The notes below the pieces were generated by a model that was not told the origin of the DNA, ran no database searches, and worked only from the letters and a program-made list of their open reading frames with translations. From assembly GCA_028554795.2 (NCBI GenBank), contig CM068838.1, forward strand, positions 128,065,428 through 128,129,427: a stretch of 64,000 nucleotides of DNA, read 5' to 3'. This stretch comes from Sinohyriopsis cumingii (taxonomy: Eukaryota > Mollusca > Bivalvia > Unionida > Unionidae). This document shows, piece by piece, positions 9,146 to 16,506 of this stretch; position 1 is the first letter of the stretch, and the number at the start of each line of letters is the position of its first letter. The position numbers and the translations under genes are program-made.

Positions 9146-10251
9146 TTCTTTTTATAGTCGATGACTTGCGAAGCGTCGATCCAAGAATCAAAACTGGGTG
9201 GATATCCTTTCCAACGTACTTTGACTTCTTTGACACGTCGTTTGCCCACTTTACGGGTTCTGCGTTCGAGAATGCTTTCGATGTCGTACACGTCGTCTTC
9301 TTTTTTGGTCACACGTTGTAACTCGGGCAAATAAAACGTTCCTTTGAGCACTTCTCCGTTCATGTCTTCCAATTTATAGACGGTAGGATAACGGCCATGC
9401 ACTCGTCCAGTGACGCGAAACAATTCGGTCGTCCAGTTAGGTAAGTAACCTTTGTCGAAAGTGCGTTTGGTTTTGCCAATGCGCACCTAATCTCCTACGG
9501 CCAACATTCCACTTTTCTTGGGGACAGCCCTCGTCGGGGACGTACCGAACAGGCGCTCAAACACCAACACTTCGTTGTCGGGAGTCACGTCTTGCGGGGC
9601 ACGTCCGATGCTTCGATGGTAAGATTGGTTGTACGCTTGCACCAGGTGCGGTAAGATGTCGATGTACTTCAGAGTGTGGTGATGCGTAAAATATTTCCAC
9701 ATGCGTTCTTTCAAAGTGCGTTGAAAACGTTCCACGATGCTGGCTTTGGTTTCGGTATTCTAGGTGGTAAAAAAATGAATGTCACGTTTCTTTAATTCTT
9801 TTTGGAAAGCTTGGTTCAGAAATTCGGTGCCTTTGTCCGTTTACCATCGAAGAGGGTGACGACCGCTTTGTTTCAACACCCGTTGCAGGGCTCGCACTAA
9901 CTCGCTGCTCGATTTGGAAGTCAAGGGCACGACCCAGGCAAATTTGGAAAAGACGTCGATGACACAAAACAAATATTTGTAGCCGCGATTGTAGCTGGCC
10001 AAATGAGAGACATCGGCTAAATCGGCTTGCCATTGATGATCGATGCCTTCCACTCGGGTGCGACTTCTGGCAAACTTGCGTCGAATGGGTTTGTGCAAAG
10101 TGTAGGTAGCTTGTTCTTGTAACCATCGTTGCACTTGAGGTAAACGGAGACTTTTCAGTCGACTTTTGGCAGCACGATACAACTTTTGAACTCCTGCGTA
10201 ACCTGCAGGATGTGAGGGATCGTAGTAAATGCTGGATAAGACTTTTTCCAT
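9142..10251 (-). pseudogene. Retroviral-like DDE integrase with C-terminal chromodomain, three in-frame stops
   Basis: One continuous frame of 370 codons. The catalytic core shows HQWQADLADVS (first Asp), FCVIDVFSKFAW, TDKGTEF (second Asp) and NTETKASIVERF (Glu). The C-terminal chromodomain reads YDIESILERR, VRWKGYPPSFDSWI. In-frame stops are TAA 9841-9843 (just before TDKGTEF), TAG 9760-9762 (before NTETKA) and TAG 9487-9489 (between VGD and VRIGKTKRTF). There is no frameshift. It follows the core-like gene by 24 bp. The integrase makes the 6-bp staggered insertion; this copy cannot do so unless the stops are bypassed. Confidence 0.9.
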
Positions 10252-10274
10252 TTTTTATTTTTTGTGTTTGTGTG

Positions 10275-11333
10275 TTAATAAGGCACCCACTCTTGGAAGA
10301 GGCTACTCTTTTTCCCTTGGGGTATTTTCTTGGATTGCAATGCTTTGCGTGTGCGACCGGCAATAGGTGTTGAAGAGGAGGATGTCTGAGCGGGGGATAT
10401 CGGTTCTTGTTTCACTTCTGTCTTCACTTTCTTTTTCTCTTGTGATGAAAAAGGGGTGGCCATCATCTTTTTAATCCATCCAATTCTGGAGGTAGGTGGT
10501 GTTGTTAACTTGCGTACTTTTTCTGGTGGAGTTTGAAACCCTTCTTCTTCTTCTTCTTCTTCTTTTCCTTTTTCTGTCTTGGTCACTGGTTGTGGTGGGA
10601 CTGGTACTGGTGCTGAACTTTTCATCAAGGTCTTAAAATCTTTCAAAGTGGGTAGAGCTGTTTCGTCTAAAGCTTTCTGGTGAAAGGGTTGTAGTCGTTG
10701 CAAGAGTTGACCGTACTTTAGCGATTTTTCTGTTTCGGACAAATCTTGGCGATCCATCAAGGACTGCAATTCGTGTTGTAACTGGGACATCTCGCTCAAA
10801 TTCGGATTGGGAGGTAAATGCGGGGTGCGTTGTTCTTGCCAACGATGGTATTCCATCCATCGTTTGTAAGGCACTAAAGCTAGTTTTCGTCCTTCCATGG
10901 GGTTGTCAAGGGTCGATTCTGAGATCTTGGGACTTCCGAGGCCTTTTGATCTTGCTCCCACCAGTCCTCCCAACATGGTTCCCAAGACTCCTTTCAGTAT
11001 GGGGCCTAACAAGAGGGGCAAAATGCCTCCACGTTGCACTAACATCTTCTTCTTTTGACGAATGGGAATTTTCTTTCGAACCATTTGGCGAAGAACGTGA
11101 CGATGTTTGCTTAAGCATTGTTTCTGGTGTTTGGACAAAGGGATCGTGCCTTTCAAAACGTTCAAACAACATTCGCACACGGTATCGATGACCTCTTTGG
11201 AGGCCGTTTGAATGAGTTTTTTTCGTAGGGGTGGAGAAGCTTTGGACAGGACAGATAACATGTCCCCATGTTTGGCTAAACGTGGTGGCAGTCCTTTCTT
11301 TTTCTTTCCTTGGGGTTTTCTGGAGGGTGACAT
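10275..11333 (-). CDS. Virion/core-like protein A (conserved Polinton protein, RGG-hydrophobic motif)
   Basis: I chose ATG 11333 (MSPSRKPQGKKKK): the upstream ATG at 11414 lies before the TATA box and probable start site. A conserved helical domain (LRKKLIQTASKEVIDTVC, IPLSKHQKQCLSKH) leads to MLVQRGGILPLLLGPILKG, a hydrophobic glycine-rich segment typical of a widespread Polinton protein thought to be virion-associated. The C-terminal third is charged and Pro/Ser-rich. It is paralogous in its N-terminal domain to the next gene (11393-12349). Function inferred only. Confidence 0.65.
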   Translation of the reverse strand: MSPSRKPQGKKKKGLPPRLAKHGDMLSVLSKASPPLRKKLIQTASKEVIDTVCECCLNVLKGTIPLSKHQKQCLSKHRHVLRQMVRKKIPIRQKKKMLVQRGGILPLLLGPILKGVLGTMLGGLVGARSKGLGSPKISESTLDNPMEGRKLALVPYKRWMEYHRWQEQRTPHLPPNPNLSEMSQLQHELQSLMDRQDLSETEKSLKYGQLLQRLQPFHQKALDETALPTLKDFKTLMKSSAPVPVPPQPVTKTEKGKEEEEEEEGFQTPPEKVRKLTTPPTSRIGWIKKMMATPFSSQEKKKVKTEVKQEPISPAQTSSSSTPIAGRTRKALQSKKIPQGKKSSLFQEWVPY

Positions 11334-11388
11334 CTTTGAGTCTTCAGGAGCACCAAAAAAACACTGATACCCTACTTGCTCACAGGCC

Positions 11389-11397
11389 TTTTTTATA
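11389..11397 (-). promoter_or_regulatory. TATA box overlapping the stop codon of the upstream gene
   Basis: Minus-strand TATAAAAAA. The TAA stop of the 11393-12349 gene lies inside the TATA box, so the two functions share bases. Supports the start at 11333. Confidence 0.6.
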
Positions 11398-12349
11398 CTG
11401 GAACGCGTCGCCACTGATTGTCTTTACGTCGTATCAACTTCATGACAGGCATGACACGTCGTGCAGGGGTACGTAACGGACTAAATTGAGCCAGTTCTTG
11501 CTTGGACAAATCCAGTAAACTTTGTAACATGTCCGATCTTTCATGGACTTTGATTTTGGGAGAAGGTACTTTGTGAGCAGCAGCCACTGCCACTAAATTG
11601 GAGGGTCCTGCTACTGGGGAAGTTCTTTTGGGGGTCATCAACGGAGAAGTTCTTGGTGTGATCAACGTCTCCAAGTACTCTTCAGTTCCTGGTGACATCA
11701 ACGGAGAAGTGGATAAACGTGAGGATGCCGGAGACGCAGTCAACGCTGTGGCAGGTCGTGGTTTACAAGTGTAAGGTTGCGTCCTAGCCGAAGTGCCTCT
11801 CTTGCGACTAGTTTTCTTCTGTGGACTTTTCTTTTTCTGGGGACTTTTTTTCTGTTTCTTTTTCTGGGGGCTTCTTTTCTTTTTCCGGGGTGGTGTCTGG
11901 TAAGAGGAGGGTCCTGCCACTGGAGAAGTTCTCCTTGGGGACCTGGTCTTTTTCTTTTTCTTCTTGGGGCTTCGTTGGACTTTTGTCTTGGGGATAACTT
12001 TGGGGGCATTAGGATCCCATCTTAAGAGAGAGCGAATGATGACCCCTCCTAGAGTACCGCTCCCTCCAGGTTTCAAAATGATTTGTTTTTTGGTTTGAGT
12101 GTCGATGCGGGGATCGGCCAGTTGGACCAAAGCGACTTTGTTTCGATCGAAAAAGCGTTTGGTTTGATGAGGAATCTGAATGATTCCTTGGAGTAATTGA
12201 CGTGCCGTCACCGTGAACCATCGTAAGACTTCTTTGAGACTAGCTTCTAAGACACGAGCTCGTGTTTGTGGATTTTTTTCTCGACTGATGCCATACAAGG
12301 CACGAATCAATTTGACGGGAAGATGCGACTGAAGGGACGTCATGTTCAC
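11393..12349 (-). CDS. Virion/core-like protein B (318 aa, very basic)
   Basis: The N-terminal 105 residues are a helical domain (LPVKLIRALYGIS, VLRWFTVTARQLLQGII) that aligns in layout with protein A, including the KKQIILKPGGSG segment opposite KKKMLVQRGGIL. The middle is extremely Lys/Arg/Ser-rich with repeats of SPQKKK and RTSPVAGPS, like a DNA-condensing core protein or one heavily phosphorylated at SP/TP sites. TATAAAAA lies at 12383-12390. Duplicate of gene A with a long basic insert; DNA binding is inference. Confidence 0.65.
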   Translation of the reverse strand: MNMTSLQSHLPVKLIRALYGISREKNPQTRARVLEASLKEVLRWFTVTARQLLQGIIQIPHQTKRFFDRNKVALVQLADPRIDTQTKKQIILKPGGSGTLGGVIIRSLLRWDPNAPKVIPKTKVQRSPKKKKKKTRSPRRTSPVAGPSSYQTPPRKKKRSPQKKKQKKSPQKKKSPQKKTSRKRGTSARTQPYTCKPRPATALTASPASSRLSTSPLMSPGTEEYLETLITPRTSPLMTPKRTSPVAGPSNLVAVAAAHKVPSPKIKVHERSDMLQSLLDLSKQELAQFSPLRTPARRVMPVMKLIRRKDNQWRRVPV

Positions 12350-12382
12350 ACTGTGTGTGAGACAGACGAAAAGGGTCTGAGG

Positions 12383-12390
12383 TTTTTATA
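12383..12390 (-). promoter_or_regulatory. TATA box for core-like protein B
   Basis: Minus-strand TATAAAAA about 35 bp upstream of the ATG at 12349, lying just past the end of the ATPase gene. Confidence 0.55.
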
Positions 12391-12396
12391 GATTTT

Positions 12397-13140
12397 TTAT
12401 GGGGAGTGAAATGAAGTCGAAGACGGAGACGTGTACAGGACAGGCCCTCCGTCTTGGCAGCAGTGGTGAAACAAGTGGGTACGAAATCGCAAATCCTCGG
12501 GGGTCGTAGGTTTCAAATCGACGAGTAAATAGGCGTGTGGCGTTTGAGTGGCATCGTCGTACGCCTGAGTCAGCCAAGGCGTTCCTAACTGTTTGGCTAA
12601 GACTTGCACTTGCGATTTATCTCGAGGGCTTTTAAACAAGACCACGTAATGTGCATTGAGACTGATGGTGCGATGGGCTTTACTTTGTTAAAACAAATAT
12701 TGGGTGATGTAAACGACACTGGCATTACGGTGATGCCCTTTGCGCGTGAACCACAATTTAATTTCTTCTTCGTCTTCTCCTAACATGTCGTCAAAAATGA
12801 CCAAATGGGTTTGACGGGAGTCAGAGACGATGCTGTCGTCTTCTTTAGGAATGCCTTCCACAAACACGATGGAATCGCCTTGACTTTCTCGCAAGAGGTT
12901 GTACGCCGATTGCCACTCTTTGTAACACCACACGATCCGTTGAGGTGGCCGATCGATCAAATGATGTCTATGTTCGATCAAACGTTTGACGAATTCGGTT
13001 TTGCCTGAACCGCTAGGTCCAGCAATGAGCATGTTAAAGGGATGGCGAAGATACAAAGCCTCCCAACTGGCACGATCTAAGTGTTCGTCGATGACTTTGA
13101 CAGTAGAGGAAGAGGGAGCAGAGACAGCAGAGGTAGCCAT
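12397..13140 (-). CDS. A32/FtsK-HerA-type DNA packaging ATPase, interrupted by one in-frame TAA
   Basis: Walker A is MLIAGPSGSGKTEFV and Walker B is HLVIFDDMLGE. The arginine/sensor region reads VVYITQYLF, followed by TAA at 12688-12690. The same frame continues with the family's conserved segment (HRTISLNAHYVVLFKSPRD) and C-terminal HAYLLVDLKPTTPEDLRFRT. So the family-length protein is split by a nonsense codon, with no shift of frame. TATATAAA at 13188-13195. The enzyme pumps the genome into capsids; without the second part it would probably be inactive. Confidence 0.9.
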
Positions 13141-13187
13141 GGTGTGAGAAATGTCACTTGTGACACGAAAACAAACAAGACAAGAGT

Positions 13188-13195
13188 TTATATAC
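13188..13195 (-). promoter_or_regulatory. TATA box of the ATPase gene
   Basis: Minus-strand TATATAAA, 48 bp upstream of the ATPase ATG. Confidence 0.6.
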
Positions 13196-13209
13196 TTTTT
13201 TCAGAACAC

Positions 13210-13215
13210 TTTTAT
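13210..13215 (-). terminator. Polyadenylation signal AATAAA after the small-gene block
   Basis: Minus-strand AATAAA just past the stop of the 13224-13634 frame. It separates the upstream transcription unit from the ATPase promoter. Confidence 0.5.
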
Positions 13216-13223
13216 TGAATGTT

Positions 13224-13634
13224 TCAAATATGAACACGAAAGACAAAAATACATAAAACCCAAATAGTGATGTACAGGAATAAAAAACACATCAAAACAA
13301 TCAAAGTGGAATATAAACAAGTGTCTGTACAACATGTTTTGGGTAACCAAGATGTCCTAGGGACAGTGTGTAATGTTCTTACAGTCTCTACATGAGGTAT
13401 TGTCACACAAGTGTCCTCCCGGAATGACCTTTCAGGCATGTCCATGACAGTCCTGTCCTGAAGCGAGCGCTTGTTCTCGGTGACGGGTTCTTCTGGCACC
13501 GTCACTAACACAGGTTGAAAAGTAACTTTTTTCCTTGAACAACTCTTGTGCATACTGGGCCACTTCTTGGGTCCAAGCCTCAAAACCCCTCTTTTTCCAA
13601 TCACGAACATCTGTCCAATGGGGGTGTAAGTCAC
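13224..13634 (-). CDS. Putative membrane-anchored C-terminal part of a split gene
   Basis: The credible section starts near VTFQPVLVTVPEEPVTENK and ends in a hydrophobic helix (STLIVLMCFLFLYITIWVL) at the extreme C-terminus, as in tail-anchored proteins. It overlaps the 13432-13773 frame. The two meet at the homopolymer GGAAAAAAG near 13530, where a one-base difference would make them continuous. So this is probably the end of a longer protein, by indel or by frameshifting. Function unknown. Confidence 0.4.
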   Translation of the reverse strand: MTYTPIGQMFVIGKRGVLRLGPKKWPSMHKSCSRKKVTFQPVLVTVPEEPVTENKRSLQDRTVMDMPERSFREDTCVTIPHVETVRTLHTVPRTSWLPKTCCTDTCLYSTLIVLMCFLFLYITIWVLCIFVFRVHI

Positions 13635-13773
13635 AAGCTACACACACATCGTCATACACGTCTTGGGTAGCTAAAAGTTGACGAATCTTTTTTTCCTGTT
13701 GAGGTCGAGAAGTATCCAGATGAAACCGCAAGGCTTTGAGCAAAAGGAGTTTTTCGTGACCGTTTAAGGCCAT
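13432..13773 (-). CDS. Middle part of the split gene (hypothetical)
   Basis: Starts with ATG at 13773 after a C5 run (ACCCCCATGG). Helical, Trp/His-containing sequence (KLLLLKALRFHLDTSRPQQ, VACDLHPHWTDVRDWKK). It overlaps both the preceding (13652-13990) and following (13224-13634) frames. No family recognised. Confidence 0.4.
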   Translation of the reverse strand: MALNGHEKLLLLKALRFHLDTSRPQQEKKIRQLLATQDVYDDVCVACDLHPHWTDVRDWKKRGFEAWTQEVAQYAQELFKEKSYFSTCVSDGARRTRHREQALASGQDCHGHA

Positions 13774-13990
13774 GGGGGTATGGTAAGTACTGATCGTAAA
13801 GAGTCCACAAAGAATCGGCTGGTAAACGAAATCCCAGAAAACAAGTCACTAAGACACACACCACTTGTCGTCCCAAATTGAATGGATACAGTTCTTGTAA
13901 TAATCGGTGGTAATGATCCACGGTTTGAATATGGTCATTGAGTTCCTTCCACGGAATCTGTTGGATTACATGTGATAAAAACCTCGGCAT
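13652..13990 (-). CDS. Hypothetical protein, first part of the split gene
   Basis: Starts MPRFLSHVIQQIPWKEL, with its own TATAAAA at 14001-14007 on the minus strand. The useful part runs to about YDQYLPYPHG, after which the neighbouring frame takes over coding character. No family recognised. The start lies within the end of the preceding gene (13935-14453). Confidence 0.4.
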   Translation of the reverse strand: MPRFLSHVIQQIPWKELNDHIQTVDHYHRLLQELYPFNLGRQVVCVLVTCFLGFRLPADSLWTLYDQYLPYPHGLKRSRKTPFAQSLAVSSGYFSTSTGKKDSSTFSYPRRV

Positions 13991-14453
13991 AACAACCTGT
14001 TTTTATATTCTCTTTTTTTCGGATGCAATACACGTACTTTCTAGCCAGATATCCTCGTTCTCCAGTAGGAAATTTAAATGCTCCAAACTGTAACCTAAAC
14101 TTCAAACTTCGTTTAGGAGTTTCCTGTTTCTCTAAGTAGATTCCACGTAAAATATGTTTGTAATCCTTTAACTTGTCTTCCTCAATGCGTTGCACTAGGT
14201 GAATCTCGAAGTAACCAAAATTATGAACATGTCGATCATTGGCGACCTCAAAATTTTGAACAATGTCTGACCACTGAAACAATTTCTGACGAATCAGTTC
14301 TCTTATACCATTCAGGTACCAGTGGTTAAAGATCTGGTGACGTAACGGATGCAATTGTTCTTTACGCTTCACTTGTATTTTGACCAGCTCACGGTAAATG
14401 CGTTCTCTCAACTCCACAGGCAAAGCACGAATGTTCTCTAGGAAAGTATCCAT
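13935..14453 (-). CDS. LPxELxxxIY-box protein 1 (tandem paralogue)
   Basis: 172 aa starting MDTFLENIRALPVELRERIY. The first 70 residues are nearly identical to the next gene (14466-14921), including QLHPLRH and HWYLN. The LPxELxxxIYxEL segment resembles the start of F-box-like or related adaptor helices, which would suit a protein recruiting a host ubiquitin ligase; that is only a resemblance. The C-terminal half diverges and is K/E-rich. Preceded by GACCTATTC before the ATG, as in its paralogue. Confidence 0.55.
   Translation of the reverse strand: MDTFLENIRALPVELRERIYRELVKIQVKRKEQLHPLRHQIFNHWYLNGIRELIRQKLFQWSDIVQNFEVANDRHVHNFGYFEIHLVQRIEEDKLKDYKHILRGIYLEKQETPKRSLKFRLQFGAFKFPTGERGYLARKYVYCIRKKENIKTGCYAEVFITCNPTDSVEGTQ
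14001..14007 (-). promoter_or_regulatory. TATA box for the split gene
   Basis: Minus-strand TATAAAA within the end of the preceding gene, only about 11-17 bp upstream of ATG 13990. Translation might therefore start at a later ATG, such as 13773. Confidence 0.35.
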
Positions 14454-14465
14454 GAATAGGTCATA

Positions 14466-14921
14466 CTAAATCCTCTTTGGTTTGACACAAGAAATGTACT
14501 GTTTGCACAAACATGGTTTTAATTCATTGTCGAATCTAAATCGTTTCACCACTAATCTACACATTACAATTCGTTCAGAAGTTTCCTCTTTCACCAAGTT
14601 GACATTGCGTGAAAGATGTTGGTAATTCGTTAACTCTTCCTCTGGAATTCGATGCAGTACGTTTACAATGTAGTAGATAGAATCGTCAATACCAAACCAT
14701 TCCTTTTTATAACCAGGAGGTCGTTGATCAATGTCTGTCCAATGGAACAGTTTCAACTCAATCAGTCCTTGTATAGCATTCAGGTACCAGTGGTTCAAAC
14801 ACCGGTGACGTAACGGATGCAATTGTTCTTTACGTGTCACTTGTATTTTGACCAGCTCTCGGTAAATCCTTTCTCTCAACTCCACAGGCAAAGCACGAAT
14901 GTTCTCTTGTAAAGTATTCAT
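14466..14921 (-). CDS. LPxELxxxIY-box protein 2 (tandem paralogue)
   Basis: 151 aa, MNTLQENIRALPVELRERIY. Paralogue of 13935-14453. Its ATG overlaps the stop of the gene before it (ATGA), indicating a tightly packed unit. The C-terminal region differs from its paralogue and keeps several Cys. Function unknown. Confidence 0.55.
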   Translation of the reverse strand: MNTLQENIRALPVELRERIYRELVKIQVTRKEQLHPLRHRCLNHWYLNAIQGLIELKLFHWTDIDQRPPGYKKEWFGIDDSIYYIVNVLHRIPEEELTNYQHLSRNVNLVKEETSERIVMCRLVVKRFRFDNELKPCLCKQYISCVKPKRI

Positions 14922-15315
14922 GAATAGGTCAGTCCGTACAATTCACAAAAGTAATCCACATAGTGAGTAATTTCTGACCACTGCCATTCAGGGTAACGTC
15001 CAAGAATGTCACTGAACTCTTTTGATGTAAACGGTCTAAAGCGATATAATAGGATGAATGCACCCTTGACCCAAAGAAATCTAACACACTGGTTGACTTT
15101 TTTCACTTTCCTCTTATGAATTTCTCGACACAAAAGTTCTACAGTGACCCATTGAGATTTCACTCTGGAAGTCCCTGCCAAACTTCCTTGTAAATCTTCT
15201 CTTGCAGTTCTTTAGGTAATGATTCAATATCGTTTTTGAAATGCAGTTTAAATACTGGTCTCGGTAATGTCCAACATTTGACTCCTAGCCAATCTGGTTT
15301 CTTCGTCAACGACAT
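14918..15315 (-). pseudogene. LPxELxxxIY-box protein 3, frameshifted
   Basis: Begins with ATG 15315 (MSLTKKPDWLGVKCW), 10 nt past the BIR gene's stop. It reaches SLPKELQEKIYKEV, the same box as its two neighbours, then terminates at 15160. A second frame entering near 15181 without an ATG runs to 14918 (VTVELLCREIHKRK, FRPFTSKEFSDILGRY) and looks like the rest of the protein. A one-base shift near 15185 separates the two parts. Otherwise unrecognised. Confidence 0.45.
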
Positions 15316-15326
15316 GGTAAGTTCCT

Positions 15327-15965
15327 TCAATGTCTCGGTCCCACTAAGGGTAAGTAATAACAATTCGGTGACCATCGAGCATGTTCTACGTAGGCCGAAT
15401 CTTGCGGTTCCCAGTGGTGAAGTGACACACCGCAACTGAAGCACTTGACTTTATCTCCTTCGCCCAAGTAGAAAAATCCGGCTCTGGCTAATTCTTCGGG
15501 GGTCGGTCCTCCCAGATACTTAGGCCATTTTCCTTTGAACGATTGAAGACGATTTTCAAAGTCGCAGTATTCCGACAAACGCACAGGAAACGAATATTCG
15601 TCTTTCACAGGTTCGTTTCGATGAAGGTTGGGTGACATGAACAGGAGTTTGCTCAGGGCTGGATGACATCCGTAAGGGGGTAGACGTGAAGGTGAACATT
15701 CCCCTTTAAAACGAAACCCAGTAAAATGTCCAAGAGGACGAGCGGCATCACTTTCGCATCCCACAGGTTTGGCACGCACAGCATCACTTTCCATGATAGG
15801 GGTAGGGACACTAAAGTTCCCATGATGCTTTACGCCATCACTCAGGTCACAAGGTACAGCATCGTACCCATCACAAGGCTCACAATCGCATTCCACTTCA
15901 GAAGCCTCACACTTGAATTGAGCCTATCTAAACAACTTGTTCTGTGTTTCTCTGAAAGTATTCAT
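15327..15965 (-). CDS. BIR-domain (IAP-like) protein 2, interrupted by an in-frame TAG
   Basis: ATG 15965 (MNTFRETQNKLFR) is followed by TAG at 15924-15926, then the frame stays open for 199 codons. The first part has acidic Cys-containing sequence (VECDCEPCDGYDAVPCD). The C-terminal BIR domain has the full zinc-binding spacing C-x2-C-x16-H-x6-C (KCFSCG, EHARWSPNC) preceded by ARAGFFYLGEGD. No RING domain. BIR proteins of DNA viruses can block apoptosis; whether this one does is inference. It follows BIR protein 1 by 22 bp. Confidence 0.8.
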
Positions 15966-15987
15966 CTTGTTCGCTCGATCTTGGTAG

Positions 15988-16482
15988 TCACAATGAACTA
16001 TCGATCTTGACCATAGCCCCTTTTTTTACTAGTCGCAATGCAGTCTCCAGCTTGTACATCTTTCCTTTTTTACGTTTTTTATGTCCTGTTCTGGAAGGTA
16101 CCGTCTCTAAGGTACCGTCAACATTGTACCGTAGTGTGATGGGTGGAAAGGCCATAGAAAGGTAAGGGCAGTGCGGAGACCATCGAGTATGTTCCAGAAT
16201 AGCTGAATCTTTATAGATACATAGATCCATTCGTAACTTCAGTCCGCAAGCGAAACACTGTACCTCGTATCCCAATCCTGACTCAGGTCCCAAGTAGACA
16301 AATCCTGTTCTAGCTAAAACATGCGAAGAAGGTAATCCTTCCCTATCCGAAGGCCATTTCTGAAACGTGTCCAATCGACGGGCACAATCACGATAGTCAG
16401 GTAAGAAGACTGGAAAATGGTAGGGTTTGAACTTGGAGTTCTCATCGGGTTTCTCACTCGATTCTTGCTGTGGCGAAGTCAT
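15988..16482 (-). CDS. BIR-domain (IAP-like) protein 1
   Basis: 164 aa, intact, starting MTSPQQESSEKPDENS. A single BIR domain: FLPDYRDCARRLDTF, ARTGFVYLGPES, then CFACG ... EHTRWSPHC with x18 between the second Cys and His, slightly longer than in its neighbour. Basic tail (GHKKRKKGK). No RING. It lies in the same reading frame as the upstream polymerase, separated by the polymerase TAA and eight codons, so readthrough would make a PolB-BIR fusion. Likely modulates host cell death; inference from the domain. Confidence 0.85.
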   Translation of the reverse strand: MTSPQQESSEKPDENSKFKPYHFPVFLPDYRDCARRLDTFQKWPSDREGLPSSHVLARTGFVYLGPESGLGYEVQCFACGLKLRMDLCIYKDSAILEHTRWSPHCPYLSMAFPPITLRYNVDGTLETVPSRTGHKKRKKGKMYKLETALRLVKKGAMVKIDSSL

Positions 16483-16506
16483 CTTTCTGGTAGGGTAACT
16501 ATCCTC

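Noticed and set aside
9782-10363. 193-aa frame overlapping the integrase
   Set aside because: An out-of-frame shadow with no conserved motif; the integrase motifs are in the neighbouring frame.
11345-11414. Start of core-like protein A at ATG 11414
   Set aside because: It lies upstream of, or overlapping, the TATA box at 11389-11397; ATG 11333 fits the promoter and the basic N-terminus.
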